Shown here piece by piece: positions 33,598-44,089 of a stretch of 64,000 nt of DNA. The number at the start of each line of letters is the position of its first letter. Position 1 is the stretch's first letter. Origin of the DNA: Isoetes taiwanensis. Lineage: Eukaryota; Streptophyta; Lycopodiopsida; Isoetales; Isoetaceae. The stretch spans positions 8,202,655 through 8,266,654 of the forward strand of contig JAJEKV010000054.1 in NCBI GenBank assembly GCA_021234155.1, in the 5' to 3' direction. The translations under genes and the position numbers were made by a program. The notes under the pieces were generated by a model. That model worked only from the letters and a program-made list of their open reading frames with translations. It had not been told where the DNA came from and ran no database searches.

Positions 33598-34141
33598 TGT
33601 TGGATTTAACTATTTGGTTTGACATGCCTATGTGTCGGTTGACTACACATGGCATTTGCATGAAGAAACACATGGTATTATCAAACGTATGCATTTGCAT
33701 GGGGTTGATATAAATGAAGGTAAGGAATAGAAAAGAGATAAGAAGCAAAAAAAAGGGGCAACGTAGGTTATTTTTGTTCAAAAAGTTTGCAGGTGAAAAC
33801 GGCCGGCTGTGGTTGAGCGGCATGCTGGGAAAGCGGCTGTCTGTGGCAGATTTCTTCTACAAGTAAGCCGATTTGCAGTTGGGTGGACAAATCGACAGCA
33901 TCACATCAGTTGGGTAGATGAATCGGCAGTAGTAGATCAGTCGGTTCTTGAAGATTGTGATTGGATAATCTAAAGCTGTGTGCTTCAATCTGTGATTAAA
34001 GCTTTGTGCTTAATTTCTTTTATCCTTTGTGGATTCTATTGTGATTATAATTGCTGGAGACAAAGAGGAGAAAAGTGTTGGAGGCTGAGCTTGGATTCCT
34101 CCTGGGTTCAATTCCCGGACTCAAAGACTTTGATTTTAACA
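33598..34141 (+). repeat. 5' LTR of Copia 2
   Basis: Starts TGTTGGATTTAACTATTTGG and ends GATTTTAACA; about 93-95% similar to 38278-38822 by eye. It contains alternating TCGGCAG and GTAGAT blocks and a TTTTATCC stretch near its end. Confidence 0.9.
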
Positions 34142-34143
34142 TC

Positions 34144-34155
34144 TGGTATCAGAGC
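34144..34155 (+). promoter_or_regulatory. Primer binding site of Copia 2
   Basis: TGGTATCAGAGC, two bases after the LTR; complement of the initiator Met-tRNA 3' end. Confidence 0.95.
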
Positions 34156-34171
34156 AGAGTCCTAAAGGGAG

Positions 34172-35284
34172 ATGGCTTCCAATAAAATTGCAGCTTCAAT
34201 ACTAGCTGGCGTTGAAGTCTATAAAGGAGGCTCGGGATTTCAAGCGTGGAAAGTGAAAGTGCAAAAGGCATTAGAAGCAGAAGGGCTTTGGGATTATGTA
34301 AGACCTCTTACGGAAACTGAGAAGCAACGGAAGGTCACTGTAAAGACAGAAGGTGTGAGCAGTACTTCGGGGAAGATATTAAAATCTTCTTCTTCCTCTA
34401 AGGATCTGGCTCAAGTAAAAGGTATTATTATCTCTAAACTTGGTTATGGCATTATAGCTTCTATTCATCACATGAATCCAAGAGAGATGTGGCAATATTT
34501 GTTGGATGAGTATGAAAAGTTAAGTGCTTCTCAGAAACTAGAACAAGAATTAAGGATGCTTAAATATGTAAGAGGTAAGGATTTGGTGGATTTGTTTGAC
34601 AAAATGGAAGGTATATTTATGGATTTAGAAGGTGCTGCTCCTGTCTCTGTTCAGTCTAAAATATTGTACATATCAGATATGTTTGCTGAATATGATGAAA
34701 ATATTGCCTCAATAATTCGCACCACTGCAAAAACTAAGGAAGAAGCAATAAGTATAGCAAGAACTAAAGTCACACAGAGAGAAGCAAGAAGGGATTATAA
34801 TCAAGGGGGAGATACTATTTTGTATGCTGAAAGAGGGAGAGCAAGAAGTAAGGATATGAATGTAACGTGCTATGGATGTGGAGAGAGTGGTCATATTAAA
34901 TCTAATTGCTCACGTATTAGAGGCCGTACGTGTTATGTTTGTGGGGAGGAAGGACATTTTGCAAATATGTGTACAAGAAGAGGAAGAGGACGTGGAAGTT
35001 TTAGAGGATCTTCATCTTCTAGTAGAGGAACTTCTAGAAGAAGTGTTACCTTTTCAAAACCAACCATAGGGCGTGTGTCAGCTGAAGAAATTCCTGAAGA
35101 AGAGGTAAATTCTTTTGGTTTATCAAATTTCTGTGATGAAAATCTTTCAAATCGTGTGGTTATAGATTCTGGAGCTGAAAAATCCGTGATGGGAAGCTCA
35201 CAAATATTAAAAAATATGCAAACAAGTAAACTCAGATGTGTGCGCATGACTAATGGTGAAGAACAAAAAGTAGAAGGTTGTGGA
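34172..35284 (+). pseudogene. Copia gag and start of protease
   Basis: An uninterrupted frame of about 370 codons beginning MASNKIAASILAGVEVYKGG. The first 220 residues are the gag capsid region (FQAWKVKVQKALEAEGLWDY is the typical Copia gag entry). Two zinc knuckles follow at residues 235-270 (CYGCGESGHIKSNC and CYVCGEEGHFANMC), then an Arg/Ser/Gly-rich stretch and the protease active site VVIDSGAEKSVM. A frameshift near 35280 breaks the protease from the rest of pol. The start is the first ATG after the PBS. Gag itself is intact. Confidence 0.9.
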
Positions 35285-36660
35285 TGGAAATGTGATTTCT
35301 ATTGATAATGTTTTGTACGTTCCAGAAGTAGTGAAAAATTTAATCTATGTAGCAGATTTAGTAGATAAAGATTATAGAGTCTCTTTTGACAAGCATGTGT
35401 GCAAAGTACATAATAGAGGAAATGTTATACTATATGTAAAAAGAGTTGGAAATAATTTTGAGTTTTGTCCAAAGAGTGTAGACATGTTATTAAGTGGTGA
35501 AGTTGAAGATAATAAGTCAATAGAGTTATGGCACCAACGATTAGGCCACACAAACCTGAAAAATACAATCTTTATGAAGAAACATAAGTTATTAAATGAT
35601 TTAGACGTTGCAGATAACATTGAGAAAAGTTTGGAATCATTTTGTCATGGTTGCATGTTAGGCAAGCAAAGTAGAAAGCCTTTTCCTAAGAAAAGTGAAC
35701 GGATGGATGAGAAATTAGCCTTAGTACACTCTATGAGAGTTAGAAGTGCAAGTGGGAAATACTATTTTGTATCATTTATTGATGATTATTCAAGAAAATT
35801 TAAATGGTACTTTCTGACTCATAAAAGCCAGATGTTCAATTCATTCAAAGTTTATCTTGCAGAAATTGAACGAGAAACAGGGTGCAAGTTAAAATGTCTA
35901 AGGTCATATCGAGGAGGAGAATACTTGTCAAACGAGTTTAAGTATTTTTGTGCAGAAAAGGGAATCAAAAGACAGTTAACGTGTAGCGGTACTCCTCAAC
36001 AGAACGGGGTAGCTGAAAGGAAAAATCGAACTGTAATGGAAGCAGCTCGGGCAATGCTAAAGCATTCAGGCCTTCCAAACTTCTTATGGGCAGAAGCTGT
36101 AAACACAGCTTTCTATGCGCAAAACAAAATCTCGAACAAAGTCTTAGGAGGTAAAATTCCAGATCAACTTTGGACTGGTAAACGTCAATCTGTCAAAGAA
36201 TTCAAAGTTTTTGGGTGTTTAGCTTATGCAAAAATAATTGAAAATAATAGATCGAAGTTAGATGATAAAAACAAAGAAACTTATTTTGTTGGATATGATA
36301 AATTGTCAAAAGGTTACAGAATTTACGATCCAAGTAAAAGAGCAGTAATCGTTAGTTGAGATGTCATTTTCTTTGAAAACATTTTATATAAGAGCCGAGT
36401 TTCTGCGAATAAGCAAGATGCAGGTAAAGATACTAACTGGGAACCAATTGACTATTTTGATGATGGGGAAGAAGAAACAGGAAATGTTGTTGATGCCAGT
36501 CAAATAGAAGAGCAAGAAGAACAAATTGAACTTGTAGATCAAACAGAGTATGGTGTAGAAACAGAACCAATTCCTGAAGTAACGCGATGTAGGAGACGAA
36601 CCGAAGCAGAATTACTTAAAGAAGGGATATCCTTCGATACAACATAGTATGGAAGGGATG
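35280..36660 (+). pseudogene. Copia integrase
   Basis: The open frame 35280-36359 holds the end of protease (VLYVPEVVKNLIYVADLV), the zinc-binding H-H-C-C module (LWHQRLGHTNLKN ... CHGCMLGKQ) and the core. The first catalytic segment is deleted: HSMRVRS replaces the usual HxDLCGPMRVRS. FIDDYSRK follows. The second aspartate is tyrosine (RSYRGGEY, GAT to TAT). TPQQNGVAERKNRT with the catalytic glutamate is kept. GCLAYAK and GYDKLSKGYRIYDP close it. A TGA at 36358-36360 and a TAG near 36645 interrupt the linker to RT. It would insert cDNA into the genome; two of three catalytic acids are lost. Confidence 0.9.
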
Positions 36661-36674
36661 AGACTGGAAGAAGT

Positions 36675-37730
36675 ATGAGAAGAGATACAGCTGAGAGAAG
36701 CGCGGAACATGAAGAAACTGAAAGAAGCACAGGACACAAAGAAATTGAAGAAAGTGATCAGGTAATACCAGCTCTTATGACTGTATTAGAATCAGAGATA
36801 CCAACTAATTATAATAAAGCTATAGAAAGCATAGAGTCAGACAAGTGGAAAAATGCAATGGATGCAAAATTAAGTTCTTTTGAATGCACTGAAACATATA
36901 AACTAGTTGACAGGCCTACTAATAGAAATGTTGTTGGAAACAAGTGGATCTTCAGAGTTAAACAGAGGCCAAATGGACGGAAATTCAAAACCAGACTAGT
37001 GGCAAAAGGATTTACACAACAAGAAGGTATTGATTATGATGAAACTTTCTCTCCTATTGTAAGCAAGTATTAGAGCAATTATGGTTATTGCTAACATGCA
37101 TGATTTAGAGTTCCATCATATGGATGTCAACACATCATTTCTAAATGCAGACTTCAATGAAGAGATTTATATGGAGCAACCTCCTGGTTATGAAATGGAT
37201 GGAGATAAAGTGTGGAAATTGCAAAAGGCAGTATATGGACTAAGGCAGGCACCACGACAATGGTATGTATGCCTTGACAATCATTTGAAAGAACATGGAT
37301 TTGGAAAATTAAACATGGATGGAAATGTGTATGTCTATAGAGACGGAGGTCTTTTTTGCATAGTCGCGGTATATGTAGATGATTGTGTTATGGCTGCTAA
37401 CAATGTTAACTGCTTAGAACTTTGCAAAGATATTTTGAAGCAAAGGTTTCAAATGACAGACCTAGGGGAACTTAAACAGTTATTAGGTATGGAAGTTTAT
37501 AGACATAGACAAAAGGGAATTGTGGCTATTACCCAGAAAAAGAATATCTTAGGTATGCTTAAAAGGTTTAAGATGGAAGAATGTAATCATGCAAGCACTC
37601 CTGTAGCGCCTGGGCAACGAATCAGCTCTGAGATGTGTCCAAAAACAAAAGAAGAAAAGAATATTATGATGAATCGATCTTATAGGGATTATTGGATGTC
37701 TTCAATATGTATCAATCTGTACACGTCCTG
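36675..37730 (+). pseudogene. Copia reverse transcriptase
   Basis: Two frames (36675-37073 and 37081-37731) separated by a frameshift. The first holds KWKNAMDAKLSSF, NKWIFRVKQRPNG and RLVAKGFTQQEGIDYDETFSP; the second LEFHHMDVNTSFLNADFNEEI, YGLRQAPRQWY and the polymerase motif VYVDDCVMAAN with both aspartates, then MTDLGELKQLLGMEV. A second frameshift near 37690 (YRDY for the YR-LIG start of the next block) breaks it from RNase H. Confidence 0.9.
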
Positions 37731-38277
37731 ATATTTCATATGGAGTAAATATGCTGAGTCAATTTTTGAACAATCCTGGTGAAGGACATTGGAAATGCAC
37801 AAAACGTATTCTCAGGTTTTTGAAGAGCACTCAAAATTATGGACTTGTCTTTAGACGTGAACATGATCTAAAATTAGAAAGCCTATTACTTGAAGCTTGT
37901 GCAGATGCAGATTGGGGAGGCTCTTTCTACTGCAGAAGCAGAATATGCAGCGGTATCCCTTGCCTCTAGAGAAATAATTTGGCTTAGACGATTATTAGCA
38001 GAATTAGGTATAATGTAGAAAGAGCCAACACCTTTATATTGTGATAGTACAAGCTGCATTGCCATGACTAAAAATCCAGTTCCACATGAAAGAACCAAAA
38101 CATATTGAGTTACATAATCATTTCATACATGATCATGTAAAAAGTGGGGAAATAAGTGTCCTATATAGACCTAAAGACATGCAGTGTGCAGACATATTAC
38201 AAAAGCTTTGCCGGAGTTCAAATTTAAGATGTTTCAGAAAGAGTTAGGAGTAGAAAATGTCGAATCGGCTATCACAT
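37731..38277 (+). pseudogene. Copia RNase H, internally deleted
   Basis: RPDISYGVNMLSQF-like start, then CADADWGGS at 37900 followed at once by STAEAEYAAVSLASREIIWLRRL in another frame: the segment between the first aspartate and the glutamate (about 40 codons) is deleted. LYCDSTSCIAMTKNPVPHERTKHIEL and the DHVKSGEISV block follow with a frameshift. Relic 1 keeps this domain whole. Confidence 0.85.
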
Positions 38278-38822
38278 AGGTATGATTTAACTATTTGGTT
38301 TGACATGCCTATGTGTCGGTTGACTACACATGGCATTCGCATGAAGAAACACATGGTATTATCAAACATATGCATTTGCATGGGGTTGATATAAATGAAG
38401 GTAAGGAATACAAAAGAGATAAGAAGAGAAAAAAAAGGGCAACGTAGGTTATTTTTGTTCAAAAAGTTTGCAGGTGAAAACGGCCGATTGTGGTTGAGCG
38501 GCATGCTGGGAAAGCGGCTGTCTGTGGCAGATTTCTTCTGCAAGTAAGCCGATTTGCAGTTGGGTGGATGAATCGGCAGCATCACATCAGATGGATAGAT
38601 GAATCGGCAGCAGTAGATCAGTCGGTTCTTAAAGACTGTGATTAGGTAATCTAAAGTTGTGTGCTTCAATCTGTGATTAAAGCTTTGTGCTTAATTTCTT
38701 TTATCCTTTGTGGATTCTATTGTGATTATAATTGCTGAAGACAAAGAGGAGAAGAGTGTTGGAGACTGAGCTTGGATTCCTCCTGGGTTCAATTCCCGGA
38801 CTCAAAGATTTTGATTTTAATA
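38278..38822 (+). repeat. 3' LTR of Copia 2
   Basis: Pairs with 33598-34141 and ends GATTTTAATA followed by TGGTT. The first bases (GGTATGATTTAAC) are altered relative to TGTTGGATTTAAC. No clear polypurine tract immediately upstream. Confidence 0.88.
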
Positions 38823-38827
38823 TGGTT
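38823..38827. repeat. Right target-site duplication of Copia 2 (TGGTT)
   Basis: Matches 33593-33597. Confidence 0.8.
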
Positions 38828-39448
38828 GGTCCTAACCAACTTAGCATATCGTACTTGGATCTGATCATATGCCGAATAGCTCTGAAGGTTGTGATATTCA
38901 TCTTCAACGGCTTCCTCTTGGCTGCACTGACAAAGTCTGTCGTGGCATGGCTCTCCAATTTATCCATCTATCTCAACTCGGAGAGGGTGTGCACCTGCGC
39001 GAATTAAGATGAATTTGCATTTTTTCATAGGCAAATGGGTATATAGATAGCGTTGCGGACCATGTTCCAGTGTGGGTTGATGTGGTGCTAGTAATATGTT
39101 GTCTTCACATGTTCAAGAGCACTGACATCCCAAAGCTTGCTGAGAAAGCAAGTGCTAAGATACTGCTTCAAGGTATGGTGATCCTCTTCTATTTGTAGCT
39201 GTATGCACTTGTGCTCCTGCATATTCCATCTAACTAGCCATTGAGCCCTATGTTCCTTCCAGCAAACCTTGAGGCACTGCGGCCCCATTACCATGGTATA
39301 GGAGACAAGAATCATCCATACTGACCACCTTCTCAAAGTAGGCAGCGATCAAGAGCTTCTCTCTAAAGAGGCAAAAAATCTATCTTCTGCAGCAAAATTT
39401 GATATGGTACCATGGAATTCTGTTAAATACACAAAACGCACGTGGAGC
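38828..39448. other. Unassigned sequence between Copia 2 and a minus-strand LTR
   Basis: A minus-strand frame at 39336-39088 encodes a Trp-, His- and Cys-containing peptide with no recognised family, next to a PBS-like site. It might be a ruined gag or leader of a minus-strand element. Nothing else is seen. Confidence 0.3.
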
Positions 39449-39460
39449 TCTGATACCAAT
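39449..39460 (-). promoter_or_regulatory. PBS-like site of a minus-strand element
   Basis: Minus strand TTGGTATCAGAGC context: an initiator-Met primer binding site. The sequence to its right (39461 to 39819) would be LTR, ending TTTTTAATA on the minus strand, with a short duplicated CTCCTGGAGTCCCTTGGACT motif (39510 and 39551). Element C has cut this sequence. Confidence 0.55.
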
Positions 39461-39814
39461 ATTAAAAACCCAAAAGAGGCCAAGTTTGTCTACCATAAAA
39501 CCCCCTTGGGTTCTCCACTCCTGGAGTCCCTTGGACTCCTCATGCCAAACTCCTGGAGTCCCTTGGACTCCTTGGATCCATATTATAACATAGTGAAGTT
39601 TCCAATCATTTCCAGAACGATTCTACCTGGTCTCCTTTCCTTGAGATCTATGATCTCTTTTATAGTACACCAACTCTAATGGCATGCCGCCACGCATATT
39701 AACTCTAGTGAACAACCACTTAACTACTTGTCTTTAGATACTTGGCTCTTCTATTATATGCAGTAATGCCACTTGTCCTTTAAACCTATAACTTAGGCTT
39801 AATTGTCCTATGTG

Positions 39815-39819
39815 ACCTA
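39815..39819. repeat. Left target-site duplication of element C (ACCTA)
   Basis: ACCTA directly precedes TGTGACG and recurs at 53141-53145. Confidence 0.95.
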
Positions 39820-41506
39820 TGTGACGTTCCAGCACAATATACGCTCCCAGGACGTATATTGTACTGCCACGTCACGCGTACACGCCACCCCGATTGACGT
39901 GTACGCCAACGTATAGCCAAGTGGGTAGCCCCTAGGGGGCAACTTGCTAAGAATGTGCATTAGTATTAATGTGCACATTTTCCAATGTACACATTAATGT
40001 GGGCACACATTTCCATGTGGCCACTTGATGCCAAGTGGGCCATACCCATAGGTGCAATTAATGTGCACATTTTCCAATGTACACATTCATTAATGTGCAC
40101 ACATTTCCATGTGGGCACATTTGGCCACCTAGCCCTTAAGGGCAAGTGGGCCCATTTCCAATTATCCCACATGCCAAAAGGGGATAATTGGAAACCCTAG
40201 CCAACCCCCTTGTCTATATAGGGTTGGAAACCCTAGCTAACCCAATTTTCGATTTTAGGGCTTCAGAACTCTGTTTTGGCTGCCTCAACAGCCAAAACCG
40301 CATCCCAGACTCTGACTGGGAGAATTGCAACCTTAGTTTCTCTAGATTCGAGCGTTTCAGCAGGATGGTCGAGCTCAGGTCAGGAGGAGCCCCTCAAGGA
40401 TCAGGTATTTGGCCAATTAGATAGTCTAAACCCTATTTTAGTCATTGTATCAGTAGGTTTAGCCTATTAGATTGGCCATAGCAGGCCTCTAGATCCCTAG
40501 ATAGCAGATTCTAACTAAAGAACCTAACTCTATGTGGTAGATTAGATCTTGTTCTTCAGTTCTTATGTGATGTATATGGATGATGTATCTCTATGAACTC
40601 CTTGTATTGGGAAGGGGGGTAGAGACCTAAAGCTTTGTAGTTGATGCTCCTAGAGTAGCCTCTCTAGCACACTGTAGATGCGGCCTGTGCACAAGAGCCA
40701 CACCTGGTTGTGGGTGAAGGGGCCAGACTGGCTTATAAGGAGGTTCATGTTCTGACTCTTGAACGACCCCTATGGTGTGTTAATGCTGCTGGGGGGGTCG
40801 CGTGACTAGGTCTAATGGCTTGCCACTGCGTGTGGGCAAGGCATGGGCTCGACACTCGTGAGGTGGTGAATATGACCTTCCATTGAGTTCAAGTCGGATA
40901 CGGGCAGTGGCCCTCTAGTCACCTTGAGTCAGCATTGTAGATCTCTGGAGGGAGAAATCCCTACACCGCCCCATCGGGCTGGGGAGATGTAACCCGGGAT
41001 ATAGCCCCTTGGCTATGCATCCGGACTCTGATCAGTCCCAACACTTTTCAGCCTATTTACTCGCAAAGTGTGCACGGGGAGGGGCGGATGGAGTGGACAA
41101 CCCTAGGCCATGTTCTTATGCCAGCCAAATCCATTGCCATGAAATTTCGCCATGCGCAATGAACTCACGGAGACCCAAGCTTGTGGAGTCCATCCCCGTA
41201 ATCCGAGCCTTGGGTAGGATTCCCTATGTGATGTGCCGATCTTCGTCTATGCAGATATGTGGAGGACCATCCTTCGGCGATGGTCATATGATGTTGATGT
41301 ATGTACTCGACATGTATGTTTACGCTCAAGCAGACTAGGTAGGCCCCGAGGGAGGCTGGTGCAATGACCCTTCCACTCTTCCCAATCGAACAGATTACGA
41401 TTTTGCGGTGTCATGTGGGAGGGCCTGTATTGGCACCCGGAGCTGGTATGGGGATGAACTCTGGTTGTATCACGGTGAGTGCACCGTATATGAGTAGGGG
41501 GACGCA
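39820..41506 (+). repeat. 5' LTR of element C
   Basis: Starts TGTGACGTTCCAGCAC and a 9-bp stem CAATATACG / CGTATATTG. It contains two tandem copies of a segment of about 100 bp (39955-40155; TTAATGTGCACATTTTCC repeated), a TATA box, and near its end GTGAGTGCACCGTATA. The last bases are degraded (GACGCA for GACGTCACA). Confidence 0.93.
40214..40220 (+). promoter_or_regulatory. TATA box in the 5' LTR of C
   Basis: CTATATAGGG in a CT-rich setting (CCCCTTGTCTATATAGGG), repeated at 51867-51873 in the 3' LTR. Likely core promoter of the element; transcription would start about 30 bp downstream. Confidence 0.6.
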
Positions 41507-41507
41507 G

Positions 41508-41519
41508 TGGTATCGAGCT
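41508..41519 (+). promoter_or_regulatory. Primer binding site of element C
   Basis: TGGTATCGAGCT after one spacer base, identical to element B and one base shorter than the standard initiator-Met site in A. Confidence 0.8.
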
Positions 41520-41711
41520 ATGTTCTTGGAGACCAAGAGCAAAGCACTGGCTATGTTCAGTAGCACTAACTTGATAGGATCCTCAAACCTCGAAAAATGA
41601 GAAAAATTTTTCTCATTTTTTGTAGTTTATGCTAAGCTAGTAATGATTAAAAATGAATAGAAAGCGTAAAAAGACTAAAAATTGATGAGCCAACATCCAA
41701 AAAGTAGGGGT

Positions 41712-41973
41712 GGTCTCACCGTCCACGCCGGAGACAGATTTCTACATTCTAGAAATCGGGTTTGGAAACAACGTGTGAGACATTAAATTTGACACCAAAA
41801 AAAATTGTAAATTACGGTAAAATATCTTGATAATTCTAAATTTAAGCTAAAATTAGTAGATTTAGCATGTTACATGTTAATTTAATAGTGGGCCCCACCA
41901 TGTCTCACGTCAGCGCCCGGGGGATGGGTTTCTAGATTCTAGGAATCGAAATTTGGGGAATAGCGTGTGAGAC
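41712..41973. repeat. Two leader stem-loop modules of element C
   Basis: Modules at 41712-41781 and 41902-41973. Outer arms GTCTCAC and GTGTGAGAC pair; inside, ATTTCTACATTCTAGAAAT forms a second hairpin. Two more copies follow ORF1. The rest of 41520-42157 has no other feature. Confidence 0.85.
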
Positions 41974-42157
41974 CTTGCTTAATTAGGTGTTTTAGGTGCT
42001 CTAGACAACCCAAAAGGTAGTTTAAAAGTTGACCTAAAATTGGCCCTATAAATAGAACAGGACCCCTCCCATTTTTTCCCGGCCCTTCCCGAACTTCGCT
42101 CGTATTGTCAATGCGATCTTCTCGGGCGCGTAGCCCAATCTAATTTAACCAAGTAAA

Positions 42158-43388
42158 ATGATGGCCCGCGACGGCTGCATCGCAAAGGAAGCCTAGCCGA
42201 AGCGATCCTCCAAATGGCCGGCTCTAAGGCCTTTTCACGGGATTCTTTTGTGAACGCCTTCTCCACGTCGGCGGATCTTCGCCGGCGAGGAATCGTGGTC
42301 GACCGGCCGGGCGACCACCAGAGATCTTGGAGGACGGCCGGACCCAGGCGTCATGGACGAGATCCTCAAACGGAAATTGCGGCGAGGAGGCGAGGAAGCG
42401 GGGAGCAAAGCAGGAGCAACACGGGGGGCGCCAACCCACGGGGAGGAGCAGAGGAGGCAGTGCGGGGAGGAGCAGGGAAAGAGGAGGAGCAAGCAACTAA
42501 CTCACCGAGGAAGAAGAGGGGTTTACTCTCGCACGCTTCATTCACAAGTACAAGTCAAAAGAGCCACGGAGCAGAGATCAAAGGTCGTGAAGACCGGGAT
42601 CCAAGAAGAGGAGGGCCAAGGCCATCAAGGGGCAAGAGGAAGCCGGGCCAAGGTTGGGAAGAGGGCGAGAACCTTTGTCATCAACGCAGTCAAGCTCGAA
42701 AGGAGACCCCCCCACTACCGATTTACCCTGACTAAGACTACGCCGGGGCGCAGACGGCAAGCTCTTCAAAGCCCCCGGCCGAGAGGAAGAGGTACCCGGT
42801 GCTGCACGGCCCAAGAGCGTGAGGAGGCCTGGGCAGTGGCTAAGCCCTCCACCCATTTCCGACGCGGGATAGAGTCAAGACCCCACGCCTAGCAATGAAG
42901 TTTCCTATGTGATAGACCCCTAAAGGTCTATCAAGAGAATGAGGGAGCACAACGCATATATGGCTAAGTGGGAGGCCTACAACACCTATTACCCAGAGCA
43001 CCGGGTGAGAACGATTGAAGGCGGGCACCGGCGAAGAGCCGGAACACTAAAGCCCCCTCCACCCAAAGCCCAAGCCCCCACGAGCACCGGAAGAAGCGGA
43101 ACAAGAAGAAGGGGAGGAAGGCAGGGGCACTCAAGGAGATCCGCCACTTCCGGAAGAGTTCACGGACTCGATTCCCGGCGCCCGTTCGTTCCGTCCGCGA
43201 AGTCATTCAAGAATACAACTGGACATGCGGCGTGGCAGGCGAGATGTTGCTGTGTTTGCAAGAGGCGGCGAAGCCCACTTAGTGAAACATTTTGAAGATT
43301 CAGCGGCACACGGCGGTGCGCGAAGAGGGTTACCCTCATGAGGCGGGATATGTATCTTGCCGGGCACATCAAAGCTGAACGACCTTGA
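42158..43388 (+). pseudogene. ORF1 of element C: basic protein ending in a histone H3 fold
   Basis: The first ATG after the leader is at 42158; no single frame is open throughout. Three interleaved frames (42214-42735, 42353-42892, 42939-43295) are rich in Arg, Lys, Glu and Gly. The last segment has a very basic run (HRKKRNKKKGRKAG, 43080-43126) leading directly into an H3 globular domain. It is the counterpart of ORF1 in element A by position (between PBS and ORF2) and by its C-terminal domain; the N-terminal halves do not align by eye. Frame breaks are frequent at GC-rich spots. Confidence 0.7.
43127..43388 (+). other. Histone H3-like globular domain in ORF1 of element C
   Basis: Starts ALKEIRHFRKSS (H3 [12 protein letters not shown]), then RSVREVIQEYNW (H3 [12 protein letters not shown]), then EMLLCLQEAA and, after a one-base shift, EAHLVKHFED (H3 VLALQEAAEAYLVGLFED), then after a second shift AKRVTLMRRDMYLAGHIKAER before TGA (H3 [21 protein letters not shown]). 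Helix order, lengths and the KRVT loop are all preserved although identity to canonical H3 is much lower than in element A. Two frameshifts within 130 bp break it as read. Confidence 0.85.
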
Positions 43389-44089
43389 GTTTTGTAAATA
43401 AGCGGGAAAATTTTGTTAATATAAAGAAATTTTTGTGTAAATAAAGTGTCAAACCTTGTTTAAATAGGTCAAGATATCGATCCTAGCTTTTGTTTTAATT
43501 AAATTAGAGTTTTGAGCAAAATTGAGGCGATGTCTCACACGTAGCGCCGGGACGATTTCTACATTCTAGAAATGGAAATAACGTGTGAGACCATGCCCAA
43601 AAATGCCCAAAACAGCTCCAAATCGACCAAGTAAAGGGGTCAATTACGCCTTAACGCAATGAGTTTAGTGGAATTACAGGTCTTAGATCACCTAAATTGA
43701 GTAATCCTAGCCCAATTAGGACCTATGTCTCATCGTCGCGCCCGGGGACGATTTCTACATTTTAGAAATCGGGCGGCATAACGATGTGAACCCGCACTAC
43801 TCATTCTTCACTAAATGATCTCCAAATTGCACAATAAGTTCGGTAGCTCTCCTTAGCATGCTCAAACCCTAGAAATATACTTCAAACTTGCAATTGCATC
43901 ACTTAATAGGTTAGAATTGCCTAATCTCGATAGAATTCCAAGTCTTCCAAAAATTAGGGTTTTTCCCTTTCCTATAAATAAGTTCCCCATTTCTCAATTG
44001 GTACCTGCAAATTCGCTCCCCCTTTGGCGATCTTTTCAGCTCCCTCGAGGCTTACGTATCCGTTTGATACTCCCTTCCTTGCTAAATCA
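43389..44089. other. Spacer between ORF1 and ORF2 of element C
   Basis: About 700 bp of non-coding sequence holding stem-loop modules 3 and 4 and otherwise AT-rich DNA. Confidence 0.6.
43532..43790. repeat. Stem-loop modules 3 and 4 of element C
   Basis: Copies at 43532-43592 and 43727-43790 with the same plan as those in the leader: GTCTCACACGT ... ACGTGTGAGACC outside and GATTTCTACATTCTAGAAAT inside. Copy 4 has a decayed right arm (CGATGTGA). Confidence 0.85.

Larger units (their letters stand above)
33598..38822 (+). mobile_element. Copia retrotransposon 2, full length but broken
   Basis: 5225 bp with two LTRs of about 545 bp, a 5-bp target duplication (TGGTT), initiator-Met PBS, then gag, protease, integrase, RT and RNase H in Copia order. 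Several frameshifts, stops and small deletions make it non-autonomous. Closely related to Copia relic 1. Confidence 0.92.

Noticed and set aside
39966-40200. Open frames in the C LTR repeated at 51619-51853
   Set aside because: They fall in the duplicated HIS/Met-rich-coding AT repeat of the LTR on both strands and have no homology; LTR sequence only.
42214-42735. A separate 173-codon gene in element C
   Set aside because: It overlaps two other Arg/Glu-rich frames in the ORF1 region and has no support as an independent protein; treated as shifted ORF1 sequence.
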